Below are positions 9,298-18,463 of a DNA stretch of 64,000 nucleotides, piece after piece (the stretch's first letter is position 1; each line of letters opens with the position of its first letter). The translations under genes were made by a program, and so were the position numbers. Under the pieces are notes generated by a model that saw only the letters and a program-made list of their open reading frames with translations, searched no databases and had not been told where the DNA came from. The DNA is from Saccharibacillus deserti (GTDB taxonomy: Bacteria > Bacillota > Bacilli > Paenibacillales > Paenibacillaceae): contig NZ_JABJVN010000001.1 of NCBI RefSeq assembly GCF_013618475.1, forward strand, positions 62,001 to 126,000, given 5' to 3'.

Positions 9298-9837
9298 ATG
9301 GAAGCTTTATACTTTGGCTGCTTGGCGGGAGGCGTCATGTTTGCGCTGATCAGCGTCGTGTTCGGGGACTGGATCGGTGACACGCTGGGCGGAATGTTCG
9401 ATGCGCTATCGTTCGAGTTCCTGCAGCCGATCGTATTGGCCGGCATGGTAACCGTTTTTGGCGGTGCCGGTATTTTGATCGAGCGGTATGCGGGCTTGAC
9501 CCCCGTCTTGAGCGTATCGGCCGCGGTGCTGTGTGCGCTCGCTTCCGGTCTGCTGCTCTACCTGGGTTACGTCAAGCCCATGCGGGGCAGCGAGAATTCC
9601 GTCGGATATTCCATGAAGGATCTGACAGGCCGGATCGGTGAAGTGACCGTGCCCGTACCGGAGAAAGGCTACGGCGAAGTCCTCGTCGGCATGGGCGGTT
9701 CGGGCAATACGCTGCATACCGCGTTCAGCTTCGACGGAGCTTGGATTCCGGCGGGAGTCCGGGTCGTAGTGGTGGATATCGAAGACGGAACGCTTGGTGT
9801 GTGCGAACTCGAAAAAACAGAAAAGGGGTTGGAGTAA
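9298..9837 (+). CDS. yuaF: NfeD-like membrane protein (YuaF homologue)
   Basis: The 179-residue protein has three or four hydrophobic N-terminal segments (residues 1-25, 40-60 and 70-90) followed by a soluble beta-rich OB-fold-like domain starting near LTGRIGEVTVPVPEKGYGEV. This is the NfeD architecture, whose members partner with flotillins in membrane microdomains. The ATG at 9298 is chosen because AAGGAGGGG (9282-9290) ends 7 bases before it; an ATG 36 bases upstream lacks such a site. The flotillin gene starts one base after its stop, indicating tight coupling. Confidence 0.85.
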   Translation: MEALYFGCLAGGVMFALISVVFGDWIGDTLGGMFDALSFEFLQPIVLAGMVTVFGGAGILIERYAGLTPVLSVSAAVLCALASGLLLYLGYVKPMRGSENSVGYSMKDLTGRIGEVTVPVPEKGYGEVLVGMGGSGNTLHTAFSFDGAWIPAGVRVVVVDIEDGTLGVCELEKTEKGLE

Positions 9838-9838
9838 A

Positions 9839-11416
9839 ATGAGCATTTTCGATCAGGTGCCGGATTATCTGTTGATTCCGGGTATCGTCATAGCCGTGCT
9901 GCTCGTACTGGGGATTGCTTTTTGGGCCCGTTACAAGACGGTCAGCACGGATGAGGCGATGGTGGTGACCGGCTCGTTCCTCGGCACGAAGAATATTGCC
10001 GACGACGAAGCCGGACGCAAAATCAAGATCGTACGCGGCGGGGGCGCTTTTATCCTCCCGATTTTCCAAAAAGCCGAATATCTGTCGCTGCTGTCGCATA
10101 AACTGGACGTGACGACACCCGAAGTGTATACGGAACAGGGCGTACCGGTTCTGGCCGACGGCGTGGCGATCATCAAGATCGGCAGTTCCACGGAAGACGT
10201 GGCGACGGCGGCCGAGCAGTATATGGGCAAGCCGATCGAATCGCTCAAGTCGGAAGCCCAGGAAGTGCTCGAAGGCCATCTGCGGTCGATTCTCGGTTCC
10301 ATGACCGTCGAAGAAATGTACCGCAACCGCGATCGTTTCGCGCAGGAAGTGCAGAGCGTCGCCGCCCGCGACCTGAAGAAAATGGGTCTGCAGATCGTCT
10401 CGTTTACGATCAAGGATGTGCGGGACAAGCACGGTTATCTGGAGTCGCTCGGCAAGCCGCGGATTGCCGCGGTCAAGCGCGACGCGGAAATCGCCGAAGC
10501 GGAAGCGGTACGGGATTCCCGGATCCAGAAAGCGCGCGCCGAAGAAGAAGGGCAAAAAGCGGAGCTGATCCGCGATACGAATATTGCCGAAGGGCAAAAA
10601 GAAAAAGAATTGAAGATCGCCGCGTTCAAACGCGACCAGGACACGGCCAAAGCCGACGCCGACCAGGCGTATATGATCCAGGAAGCGCGCGCCAAACAAG
10701 TTGCGGTTGAAGAACAGATGCGGGTCGAGCTGGTACGCAAAGACCGCGAAATCGATCTGCAGGAAAAAGAAATCCAGGTTCGCCAGAAGCATTACGATGC
10801 CGAAGTGAAGAAAAAAGCCGACGCCGACCGGTATGCGGTCGAAGTGGCGGCGGAAGCGGACAAAGCCCGCCGGATGCGCGAAGCCGATGCGCTGCAGTAT
10901 TCGATCGAAACGCAGGCCAAAGCGTCCGCCGAACAGAAGCGCCTCGACGGGATTGCGTCGGCCGATGCGGAGCTTGCCCGCGGTACGGCCGAAGCGGAAG
11001 TTATCCGGCTGCGCGGCGCGGCGGAAGCCGAAGCCAAAGAAAAACTGGCGGAAGCGTTCAAACACTACGGCGAAGCGGCGATTCTTGACGTGATCGTCAA
11101 CATGCTGCCGGAACTTGCCGGCAAAATCGCCGAGCCGATCGCGTCTATCGACAAGATTACGGTCGTCGATACGGGCCGGGGCGAAGGCGGCGGCGCTTCG
11201 CGCGTCAGCGGCTACGTGACGGAGCTGATGGCGACCGCGCCGGAAATGCTCAAAAGCGTATCGGGGCTCGATCTGGAGCAGATGATCCAGAATCTGACCG
11301 GAGGCCGAACAAGACCAAGCGAAGCGGAAATCGGTGCCAAGCTGGCCGCCGAAAAAGCGTCGAGATCCGATGCCGTGGCGCTCGCTGAACGTCCGTCCAA
11401 AGACCCGCAAGCGTAA
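9839..11416 (+). CDS. floT: Flotillin-like SPFH-domain protein
   Basis: A 525-residue membrane scaffold protein. One N-terminal hydrophobic segment (about 9-28, PDYLLIPGIVIAVLLVLGIA) is followed by an SPFH/band-7 domain (about 30-190). A long charged Ala/Glu/Lys-rich coiled-coil (about 200-420, rich in EAEA and AEAKEK repeats) typical of flotillins and a C-terminal tail complete it. Relatives (YuaG/FloT) organise lipid microdomains and respond to cell-wall stress. The ATG at 9839 has AAAAGGGGTTGGAG upstream; an earlier GTG inside the NfeD gene is less likely. The sigma-W promoter at 9190 fits. Confidence 0.93.
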   Translation: MSIFDQVPDYLLIPGIVIAVLLVLGIAFWARYKTVSTDEAMVVTGSFLGTKNIADDEAGRKIKIVRGGGAFILPIFQKAEYLSLLSHKLDVTTPEVYTEQGVPVLADGVAIIKIGSSTEDVATAAEQYMGKPIESLKSEAQEVLEGHLRSILGSMTVEEMYRNRDRFAQEVQSVAARDLKKMGLQIVSFTIKDVRDKHGYLESLGKPRIAAVKRDAEIAEAEAVRDSRIQKARAEEEGQKAELIRDTNIAEGQKEKELKIAAFKRDQDTAKADADQAYMIQEARAKQVAVEEQMRVELVRKDREIDLQEKEIQVRQKHYDAEVKKKADADRYAVEVAAEADKARRMREADALQYSIETQAKASAEQKRLDGIASADAELARGTAEAEVIRLRGAAEAEAKEKLAEAFKHYGEAAILDVIVNMLPELAGKIAEPIASIDKITVVDTGRGEGGGASRVSGYVTELMATAPEMLKSVSGLDLEQMIQNLTGGRTRPSEAEIGAKLAAEKASRSDAVALAERPSKDPQA

Positions 11417-11515
11417 AAGGACGGCTGCCGCAGCGAAGCGTCGAACCCTGCTTTTTCAGGCCAGCCAGGCTCTCCCGGCAGGCCGAATCCGTACCGTTTT
11501 CGAATAAGTATGCAT

Positions 11516-11572
11516 AAAGGACTCAAACCCGCGTTTTTCCAGTAAAAATGCGGGTTGACGGTCCTTTTTTTT
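11516..11572 (+). terminator. Terminator of the flotillin operon
   Basis: A long imperfect stem of AAACCCGCGTTTTT against AAAAATGCGGGTT, extended by GGAC/GTCC, ends in eight T residues. It lies about 100 bases after the floT stop. Confidence 0.88.
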
Positions 11573-11662
11573 ATGGGATAGAATGAGGGGATTGCGTGTG
11601 TGCCGAAGAATACGGAACCTGCGGCGCCGCAGACGAAATGCCGGAAAAGGACGGGAAAACGA

Positions 11663-12517
11663 ATGCTGAGTAAAAATTCGGTAAGCAAAACGATAACGGA
11701 TATTGCGTTTATCGCGCTCGGCGCCTTTATTTTTGCGCTGGCGGTCAATCTGTTCGTTATTCCGAACGACTTTGGCGAAGGCGGAGTCACGGGTGTTACG
11801 ATTATTTTGTTCTATTCGTTCCAATGGTCGCCGGGCCTCGTCAACCTGATCATCAACTCGATTCTGCTGGTGGTCGGCTATCGTTTTTTGGACAAAAAGA
11901 CGATTATTTATACAATATTTGCGGTAGCGTTCAACTCGCTGTTTCTGCATCTCACGGAGAGTTGGGACATCCAGTCGACCGAGAAAACGGTCAATGCGAT
12001 TTTTGCCGGCATTTTTGCGGGGATCGGAATCGGCATGATTGTGCGCGTAGGCGGAACGACGGCCGGAACGGTTATTCTGGCGAGATTGGCGAACAAGTAT
12101 CTGGATTGGAATATCAGCTACGGCCTGCTGTTTTTTGACGTAGTGGTGGCTGTGGCTTCTCTGCTCGTAATCGAAGTGGAGAATTTTATGTTTACGATTG
12201 TGCTGCTGTACGTCGGCACGAAGGTCATGGATTTCATTATCGAAGGTCTGAACCCGAAAAAGGCGGTCATGATTATCTCCAAGCATCAGCACATGATCGC
12301 CGAACAGGTCAATACGGTCATGGACCGCGGGGTCACGGTGCTGTCGGGACACGGATTTTACACGAAAGAAGCCAAAGAAGTGCTCTATATCGTCATTAAT
12401 AAACAGGAAGTCTCCCAGCTTAAAAAGATAGTGAAAGAAGCCGACAAAGACGCTTTCGTGACTATTCACGACGTACGCGACGTGTTTGGCGAAGGGTTCG
12501 TGGATATTGCAAAATAA
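11663..12517 (+). CDS. YitT-family membrane protein
   Basis: The 284-residue protein has five hydrophobic segments in residues 10-180 and a C-terminal DUF2179 domain (about 215-280, MIISKHQHMIAEQVNTVMDR onward). This is the YitT/DUF161 arrangement, common in Bacillales in several paralogues. Function is not established; transporter or sensor roles have been suggested. The ATG at 11663 is preferred to the upstream GTG at 11600 because AAAAGGACGGG precedes it and it begins at the expected family N-terminus. It lies 57 bases before glcT, but a link to the PTS is unproven. Confidence 0.88.
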   Translation: MLSKNSVSKTITDIAFIALGAFIFALAVNLFVIPNDFGEGGVTGVTIILFYSFQWSPGLVNLIINSILLVVGYRFLDKKTIIYTIFAVAFNSLFLHLTESWDIQSTEKTVNAIFAGIFAGIGIGMIVRVGGTTAGTVILARLANKYLDWNISYGLLFFDVVVAVASLLVIEVENFMFTIVLLYVGTKVMDFIIEGLNPKKAVMIISKHQHMIAEQVNTVMDRGVTVLSGHGFYTKEAKEVLYIVINKQEVSQLKKIVKEADKDAFVTIHDVRDVFGEGFVDIAK

Positions 12518-12574
12518 AGAAGGTTCCGGCCCGGGTCTGACGGGCCGCGAACGAGAAGGAGCGGAATCAAGCGG

Positions 12575-13411
12575 ATGCTGGTGTCCAAAGTATTGAACAA
12601 CAATGTCATTATTGCGGACGATCCGCAGTACGGCGAAGTGGTCGCAATCGGCAAAGGGATCGGCTTCGGACGTGCGGAGCGGGATTCGATCGAACCGGAA
12701 GCGGCCGAGAAGATGTTTATTTTGCGGAGCCGGCGCGAGCAGGAGCAGTACAAGCAGCTGCTGCCGCAGGTCGACGAGAAGCTGATCGAGGTCATGAACG
12801 AAGCGATTCAGACGATCAGCACCCGCAGCGCTTCGCCGCTCAACGAGCATATCCATGTCGCGCTGACCGACCATATCGCTTTTGCGCTCAAGCGGATCGA
12901 GAAAGGGATTACGTTTCAGAACCCTTTTCTTTATGAGACCAAAGAGATCTACCCCGAAGAATACGAGCTGGCCGAATATGTGGTGCATCTGATCGAAGAA
13001 CGTTTGGGTACCTCTCTCGGCCCGGATGAAGTCGGTTTCGTCGCCCTGCATATTCACAGCGCGATTACGAACCGGCCGATCGGCGAGGTCAGAGGGCATT
13101 CCGAGCTGATTGCGGATCTCATCGACCTGATCGAGCAGAATATCGAAGGCGGGTTGAACCGGAGCAGTCTCGATTATTCCCGGCTGCTGACCCATCTGCG
13201 CTTCGCGATCGAAAGAGTCTGCCGGGGCGAAGAAGTGCGCTCGACAGACCGTTTGGCGGAACTGCTGAGCCGCGAGTATCCGGAGATGTATTCGCTCGCC
13301 TGGAAGCTGACCAAGGTGATGGAGAAACGTCTGGGGCAGCCTGTGTATAAGCCCGAAGCCAGTTATCTGACCATACATCTGCAGCGTTTGGCCGAAAAAG
13401 AATCGATCTGA
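12575..13411 (+). CDS. glcT: Transcription antiterminator GlcT (BglG family)
   Basis: A 278-residue RNA-binding antiterminator. An N-terminal CAT domain (about 1-58, MLVSKVLNNNVIIAD) binds the RNA target in the ptsG leader. Two PTS regulation domains follow, with the conserved histidine regions NEHIHVALTDHI and VALHIHSAI in PRD1 and LLTHLRFAIER and YLTIHLQRL in PRD2. In the known system EIIGlc phosphorylates and inactivates GlcT when glucose is absent. Its position directly before a promoter, an antiterminator-like leader and ptsG supports GlcT over other BglG members. GAGAAGGAG lies upstream of the ATG. Confidence 0.93.
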   Translation: MLVSKVLNNNVIIADDPQYGEVVAIGKGIGFGRAERDSIEPEAAEKMFILRSRREQEQYKQLLPQVDEKLIEVMNEAIQTISTRSASPLNEHIHVALTDHIAFALKRIEKGITFQNPFLYETKEIYPEEYELAEYVVHLIEERLGTSLGPDEVGFVALHIHSAITNRPIGEVRGHSELIADLIDLIEQNIEGGLNRSSLDYSRLLTHLRFAIERVCRGEEVRSTDRLAELLSREYPEMYSLAWKLTKVMEKRLGQPVYKPEASYLTIHLQRLAEKESI

Positions 13412-13430
13412 TTTTTGTTCGTGAAAGGGC

Positions 13431-13459
13431 TTGCCAACCGTAAGAAGCGATGCTATAAT
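13431..13459 (+). promoter_or_regulatory. Promoter of ptsG
   Basis: TTGCCA (13431-13436), a 17-base gap and a perfect TATAAT (13454-13459) lie 250 bases upstream of ptsG, leaving a long leader. Confidence 0.8.
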
Positions 13460-13494
13460 GACCGACGTAAGCCAACTTAAAACGACCTTTGTAA

Positions 13495-13610
13495 CGATGT
13501 GTCACTGATACGATCAGGCATGAATCGCTGCGAAAGATAAAACGCATACTTGCTACAAGGACCAAGCTGTACCCGGGGGGTCCGTGCACGAAGTATTCCT
13601 TTTATTTTTC
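13495..13610 (+). promoter_or_regulatory. GlcT antiterminator target (RAT) and conditional terminator
   Basis: The segment at 13495-13527, with GTCACTGATACGATCAGGCA at its core, resembles the ribonucleic antiterminator stem of Bacillus ptsG leaders bound by GlcT, in which internal loops flank an imperfect stem. Downstream, ATACTT pairs with AAGTAT and GGACC with GGTCC (about 13546-13600), and a U-rich tract follows (CCTTTTATTTTT). This fits a conditional terminator. The RAT and terminator are only partly overlapping in this reading, so exact folding is uncertain. Confidence 0.7.
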
Positions 13611-13709
13611 GTACGTTCATGCCTTTTTTGCGTCTTCAAAAAGGACTTTCGTTGAGGGTCGGTCGGAAACAAGGAAAACAAAATACACAACAAAGAGGGA
13701 GTTACATCC

Positions 13710-15776
13710 ATGTTCAAACAGCTATTTGGACTTTTGCAGCGTGTCGGCAAAGCGGTTATGCTGCCGGTGGCCATCCTGCCTGCGGCAGGTCTGCTGCTGG
13801 CGATCGGAACCCTGCTGGTCAGCCCCGATTTCCTGGAATTGGCGCCTGCGCTTGACGTGCAGTGGGTACAATCGATCGCAACCGTCCTCATGAAGGCGGG
13901 CGACATCGTCTTCGCCAACCTGCCGCTGCTGTTCGCAGTCGGCGTCGCGGTCGGATTATGTGACGGAGAAGGCGTTGCGGGCCTCGCGGCGATCGTCGGT
14001 TTCCTGATCATGAACGTCACGCTTGGCGTCGTTGTCGGCGTTACGCCGGCTCTGACCGGCGAAACCGGTCTGGGCTACGCAAGCGTGCTCGGCATCCCGA
14101 CATTATCCACCGGCGTGTTCGGAGGTATCATTATCGGGATACTGGCCGCAGTCATGTACAAAAAGTTCTTCCGGATCGAACTGCCGTCGTATCTGGGCTT
14201 CTTCGCCGGCAAACGTTTCGTTCCGATCATGACGGCGGCAATGTCGATTCTGGTCGGCCTGCTGCTCGTGATCGTCTGGCCTCCGATTCAGCACGGTCTG
14301 AACTCGCTGTCGAACGTGATGATCAACGGCAATCCGACGCTATCGGCTTTCGTCTTCGGTGTCATCGAACGTTCGCTCATTCCGTTCGGTTTGCACCACA
14401 TTTTCTACTCGCCGTTCTGGTATGAATTCGGCGAATACGTCAACAAAGCGGGCGAAGTATTCCGCGGCGACCAACGGATCTTCATGGCGCAGATGAGAGA
14501 CGGCGTAGACTTCACGGCCGGCATGTTCATGACCGGTAAGTTCCCGTTCATGATGTTCGGTCTTCCGGCCGCGGCTCTGGCGATCTACCACGAAGCCCGT
14601 CCGGAACACAAGAAATACGTGGCCGGTATCATGGGTTCGGCGGCTCTGACCTCGTTCCTGACAGGGATCACCGAACCGCTGGAATTCTCGTTCCTGTTCG
14701 TCGCTCCTGTCCTGTTCGGGATTCACGTGGTCTTCGCGGGTCTGTCGTTCATGACGATGCAGCTTCTCAACGTCAAGATCGGAATGACCTTCTCGGGCGG
14801 TCTGATCGACTTCCTGCTGTTCGGGGTTCTTCAGAACCGTACGGCTTGGTGGAATGTCATTATCGTCGGTCTCGTACTGGCAGTCATTTACTACTTCGGT
14901 TTCCGTTTCGCCATCCGCAAGTTTAACCTGAAGACACCGGGCCGCGAAGATGCGACGGAAGAATCGGCGGGCGCTTCGCAGAGCAAAGGAACCGCAGGCG
15001 AACTGCCGCAAAACATTCTGTCCGCTCTTGGCGGACGCGAAAATATCTCGAACCTCGATGCCTGCATCACGCGCCTTCGCGTTCAGGTCAACAATGTCGG
15101 CAGTGTCGACAAAGACCGCTTGAAGAACCTCGGCGCGGCCGGCGTACTGGAAGTCGGCAACAACATCCAGGCGATCTTCGGAACACGTTCCGATACGATC
15201 AAATCGCAAATTCAGGACATCATGTCGGGACGCACTCCGGTCGAAGCGCCGGCTGCCGCCGTCGAACTTCCGGAGAAAAATGCCGCAGCCTCCGACGCGG
15301 CCGAAGCGATCGACGTACTGAACGAAGAAACCATCGTGTCGCCGGCCAACGGCGAACTGCAGGACATCTCGAATGTTCCCGATCCGGTCTTCTCGCAGCG
15401 TATGACGGGTGACGGTTTCGCGGTTCTTCCTTCGGACGGCAATATCGTATCGCCGGTCAACGGAACGATCTTCAATGTGTTCCCGAGCAAGCATGCGATC
15501 GGCATCATGTCCGAAGCGGGCAAAGAAATTCTGGTCCATATCGGTGTGAACACCGTTAAACTTAAAGGCCAAGGGTTTAATGTATTGGTAGCGGAAGGCG
15601 ACGCCGTTATGGCGGGCCAGCCGATTCTCGAAGTCGATCTGGCTTATGTGCGGGAGCATGCTCCTTCGATCATGACGCCGGTCATCTTCTCCAATCTGCC
15701 GGAAGGTGCCAAAGTTACCCTGCTCAAGACCGGCACCGTCAAAGCGGGAGAAGCCAACATCGTTTCGATCAAATAA
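13710..15776 (+). CDS. ptsG: Glucose-specific PTS enzyme EIICBA
   Basis: Imports and phosphorylates glucose. The 688-residue fusion has EIIC (about 1-410, multiple membrane spans, with the conserved GITEPLEF), EIIB (about 430-510, phosphocysteine in NLDACITRLR) and EIIA (about 550-688, phosphohistidine in ILVHIGVNTVKL). A linker rich in Ala, Glu and Ser joins IIC and IIB. AAAGAGGGAG precedes the ATG at 13710. Expression should depend on the GlcT leader. ptsH and ptsI follow 200 bases later from a probable second promoter. Confidence 0.97.
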   Translation: MFKQLFGLLQRVGKAVMLPVAILPAAGLLLAIGTLLVSPDFLELAPALDVQWVQSIATVLMKAGDIVFANLPLLFAVGVAVGLCDGEGVAGLAAIVGFLIMNVTLGVVVGVTPALTGETGLGYASVLGIPTLSTGVFGGIIIGILAAVMYKKFFRIELPSYLGFFAGKRFVPIMTAAMSILVGLLLVIVWPPIQHGLNSLSNVMINGNPTLSAFVFGVIERSLIPFGLHHIFYSPFWYEFGEYVNKAGEVFRGDQRIFMAQMRDGVDFTAGMFMTGKFPFMMFGLPAAALAIYHEARPEHKKYVAGIMGSAALTSFLTGITEPLEFSFLFVAPVLFGIHVVFAGLSFMTMQLLNVKIGMTFSGGLIDFLLFGVLQNRTAWWNVIIVGLVLAVIYYFGFRFAIRKFNLKTPGREDATEESAGASQSKGTAGELPQNILSALGGRENISNLDACITRLRVQVNNVGSVDKDRLKNLGAAGVLEVGNNIQAIFGTRSDTIKSQIQDIMSGRTPVEAPAAAVELPEKNAAASDAAEAIDVLNEETIVSPANGELQDISNVPDPVFSQRMTGDGFAVLPSDGNIVSPVNGTIFNVFPSKHAIGIMSEAGKEILVHIGVNTVKLKGQGFNVLVAEGDAVMAGQPILEVDLAYVREHAPSIMTPVIFSNLPEGAKVTLLKTGTVKAGEANIVSIK

Positions 15777-15811
15777 GCCGCAGGGCGATTAAGATCGGAC
15801 CAGGGAACACC

Positions 15812-15847
15812 GCGGTGCGAAACGGCTCAGGACGCGCTTCGCACCGC
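15812..15847 (+). terminator. Hairpin after ptsG, weak terminator or processing site
   Basis: GCGGTGCGAA (15812-15821) pairs perfectly with TTCGCACCGC (15838-15847), 36 bases after the ptsG stop. Only a poor T tract follows (ATTCCTTAT), so read-through into ptsHI is likely. Confidence 0.45.
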
Positions 15848-15983
15848 CGGGATTCCTTATAGAAGCAAAGCATGCAAAAGCAGTTAAATCAGCAAACAGC
15901 AGGCAAGCGTGCAAATGGAAGACAAGTAAGCTATAATAAGTATGGTAACTTTAAAAACAGAACATAATTGGAGGAACTCTATC

Positions 15984-16259
15984 ATGGAAAAAACATTCAG
16001 AATCGTAGACGAAGACGGTATTCATGCACGTCCGGCAACGGCACTGGTCAATACGGCTAACAAATTCAAATCGACGGAATCGTTCGCGGAAGCCAACGGC
16101 AAACGCGTAACGCTCAAATCGATCCTTGGCGTTCTGTCCCTCGGTCTGGAAAAAGGATCGACGCTGACACTGATCACGCAGGGCGAAGAAGAAGCAGCGG
16201 CTCTCCAGGCTCTGGAAGACGTAATGGTCGGAGAAGGTCTGGGCGAAGTAAATGCTTAA
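15984..16259 (+). CDS. ptsH: Phosphocarrier protein HPr
   Basis: A 91-residue PTS phosphocarrier that passes phosphate from EI to sugar-specific enzymes. The catalytic histidine is at residue 14 in GIHARPAT, and the HPr-kinase regulatory serine is at residue 46 in [11 protein letters not shown]. It can therefore serve as the CcpA co-repressor in carbon catabolite repression. The ATG at 15984 has GGAGGAA 8-10 bases upstream; an in-frame GTG/ATG 42 bases earlier would add an atypical extension. A TATAAT at 15932-15937 with a poor -35 may give ptsHI its own transcript. The end overlaps ptsI by 8 bases. Confidence 0.97.
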   Translation: MEKTFRIVDEDGIHARPATALVNTANKFKSTESFAEANGKRVTLKSILGVLSLGLEKGSTLTLITQGEEEAAALQALEDVMVGEGLGEVNA

Positions 16260-17964
16260 TATTTCCGGAATCGCGGCTTCGGCCGGCATCGCTATCGCTA
16301 AAGCGTTTCGCCTGGAGCATCCGGATTACACCGTAACCCAGCAAACGGTAAAAAATGCGGAAGCGGAAATCGCAAAGCTCGACGACGCGCTTGCGAAATC
16401 GCAGGTTGAACTTGAGCGCATCAAAGAACGGACCCTGCAGGAACTGGGCGCCCAAAAAGCGGAGATCTTCGAATCGCATCTGCTGATTCTGAACGATCCC
16501 GAGCTGATCAGCCCGGTCAAAGACATGATCGTCAACGATCAGGTTAACGCGGACTATGCGCTGAACGAGACTTCCAAGCAGTTCGTGACGATGTTCGAGA
16601 ACATGAAGAGCGTTTACCTGCAGGAACGTGCGGCGGATATGAAAGACGTCACTAAACGGATCCTCGGTCATCTGCTCGGTCTGAACGTGCAAAATCCCGC
16701 GGAAATCAGCGAAGAAGTGATCGTGATCGCCGAAGACCTTACGCCTTCGGATACGGCCCAGTTGAACCGCAAGTACGTCAAAGGCTTTACGACGAACATC
16801 GGCGGACGTACTTCGCACTCGGCAATCATGGCCCGCTCGCTCGAAATTCCGGCTGTTGTCGGAACCAAGAACGTGCTGGAACAGGTACAGCCGGGCGATC
16901 TCGTCATCGTCGACGGTCTGGAAGGCCAGATCATCGTGAACCCGAGCGACGAAGTGGTGGCCGAATACCGCGACAAGCAGGTCAAATACGACGAGCAGCG
17001 TGCCGAATGGCGCAAACTGCGCGGCGAAAAGACTCTGTCGACGGACGGCGTCCATGTCGAGCTGGCTGCCAATATCGGCACGCCGAACGACGTAGCCGGC
17101 GTACTCGATAACGGCGGCGAAGGCGTAGGTCTGTACCGGACGGAATTCCTGTACATGGGCCGCGACAAACTGCCGTCCGAAGACGTTCAGTACAATGCCT
17201 ACAAAACGGTACTCGAGAAAATGGAAGGCAAGCCGGTCGTTGTCCGCACATTGGACATCGGGGGCGACAAAGAACTTCCGTATCTCGATCTGCCGAAGGA
17301 AATGAACCCGTTCCTCGGTTTCCGGGCTATCCGTTTGTGCCTGGATCGTCAGGATATCTTCCGTACCCAGCTCAGAGCCCTGCTGCGCGCAAGCGTACAC
17401 GGCGATCTGCGCATCATGTTCCCGATGATCGCGACTCTGGTCGAGTTCCGGGAAGCCAAAGCGCTGCTTGAAGAAGAACGCGCCAACCTCAAGAGCGAAG
17501 GCATTGCGGTGGCGGATGAGATCCAGCTCGGCATCATGGTCGAGATTCCTTCGACTGCCGTGCTGGCCGATCAATTTGCAAAAGAAGTCGACTTCTTCAG
17601 CATCGGCACCAACGACCTGATCCAGTACACGATGGCCGCAGACCGGATGAACGAACGCGTCTCCTATCTGTACCAGCCTTATAACCCTTCGATTCTGCGC
17701 TTGGTTGACATGGTCATCAAAGCGGCGCACAAAGAAGGCAAATGGGCCGGCATGTGCGGCGAAATGGCCGGCGACTCCGTCGCGATTCCGCTGCTGCTGG
17801 GTCTGGGCCTCGATGAATTCAGCATGAGCGCCACTTCCATTCTGCCGGCACGCAGCCAGATCTCCAAATTGTCCCGCGCGGACATGCAGGAACTGGCAGC
17901 GAAAGCACTGGAATGTGCGACAGCCGAAGAAGTTGTGGCTTTGGTCGAAGCGATCCAAGCCTGA
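16252..17964 (+). CDS. ptsI: PTS enzyme I (phosphoenolpyruvate--protein phosphotransferase)
   Basis: Takes phosphate from phosphoenolpyruvate and gives it to HPr. The 570 residues match the family. The phosphohistidine is residue 189 in [20 protein letters not shown]-binding arginines lie in the central barrel ([11 protein letters not shown]), and the active-site cysteine is near residue 502 in GMCGEMAGD. The start codon lies inside the ptsH 3' end with an 8-base overlap, so translation is probably coupled. Ends before the terminators at 18.06 and 18.2 kb. Confidence 0.97.
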   Translation: MLNISGIAASAGIAIAKAFRLEHPDYTVTQQTVKNAEAEIAKLDDALAKSQVELERIKERTLQELGAQKAEIFESHLLILNDPELISPVKDMIVNDQVNADYALNETSKQFVTMFENMKSVYLQERAADMKDVTKRILGHLLGLNVQNPAEISEEVIVIAEDLTPSDTAQLNRKYVKGFTTNIGGRTSHSAIMARSLEIPAVVGTKNVLEQVQPGDLVIVDGLEGQIIVNPSDEVVAEYRDKQVKYDEQRAEWRKLRGEKTLSTDGVHVELAANIGTPNDVAGVLDNGGEGVGLYRTEFLYMGRDKLPSEDVQYNAYKTVLEKMEGKPVVVRTLDIGGDKELPYLDLPKEMNPFLGFRAIRLCLDRQDIFRTQLRALLRASVHGDLRIMFPMIATLVEFREAKALLEEERANLKSEGIAVADEIQLGIMVEIPSTAVLADQFAKEVDFFSIGTNDLIQYTMAADRMNERVSYLYQPYNPSILRLVDMVIKAAHKEGKWAGMCGEMAGDSVAIPLLLGLGLDEFSMSATSILPARSQISKLSRADMQELAAKALECATAEEVVALVEAIQA

Positions 17965-18063
17965 TTAAGGGCTTTACGCATTTCGTACCTTACGTTAGGT
18001 CTGTATGATCTCTGTCGCTCCGGCGTGTTCGCCGAGCATCTTGGCACGCCGAAGCTGCGTCCG

Positions 18064-18095
18064 TCCGGTTCCTTTACAGGGAGCCGGATTTTTTT
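18064..18095 (+). terminator. Terminator of ptsHI
   Basis: TCCGGTTCC (18064-18072) pairs with GGAGCCGGA (18080-18088), followed by seven T residues, 100 bases after the ptsI stop. Confidence 0.88.
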
Positions 18096-18200
18096 GTTTG
18101 AAGCGGCTGCTGATTCGGCAAAAGTTAGGCAGCATCAAAAGGCCAAAAGGCGGATTGGGCGAGCAGAAATATCCGCAAGCTTGTTTATTTTTCCACACAA

Positions 18201-18234
18201 AAAAAGAACCGGCAGAGGTCTGCCGGTTCTTTTT
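18201..18234. terminator. Bidirectional terminator between ptsI and def
   Basis: AAAAAGAACCGGCAG and CTGCCGGTTCTTTTT form a perfect 15-bp stem with a 4-base loop, with A and T runs giving function on both strands between convergent genes. Confidence 0.9.
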
Positions 18235-18278
18235 GGCTTGGAGGAAAGTTTTTGATCGGTTAAGCTCGAATGGGCAGA

Positions 18279-18390
18279 AGAGAAATTCCGGCGAAGGAGC
18301 GATAGCGTTCGCCTTTGTACGGGGGAAGCGGCCGCTTGAAGCCTGTTCCAGCTTCCTCCGTGCAACACGCGACCGCAGCGAAATTTCTCT
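18279..18390. repeat. Cloverleaf-like intergenic element (three-way junction)
   Basis: Outer arms AGAGAAATT (18279-18287) and AATTTCTCT (18382-18390) are perfect complements. Inside are GGCGAA/TTCGCC (18290-18295 with 18308-18313) and a 13-bp arm, GTACGGGGGAAGC (18317-18329) with GCTTCCTCCGTGC (18351-18363), containing two G-T pairs. The three helices would form a three-way junction. No reading frame with a ribosome binding site uses the region. It could be a dispersed palindromic repeat or a structured RNA; only one copy is in the window. Confidence 0.5.
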
Positions 18391-18463
18391 GTCAGCCCCT
18401 GTGGCGCCCCTAGCGAATAGGATTTACCCGGCCATAGCTAAGCATCGTCCGGTTCCCCGCCTC

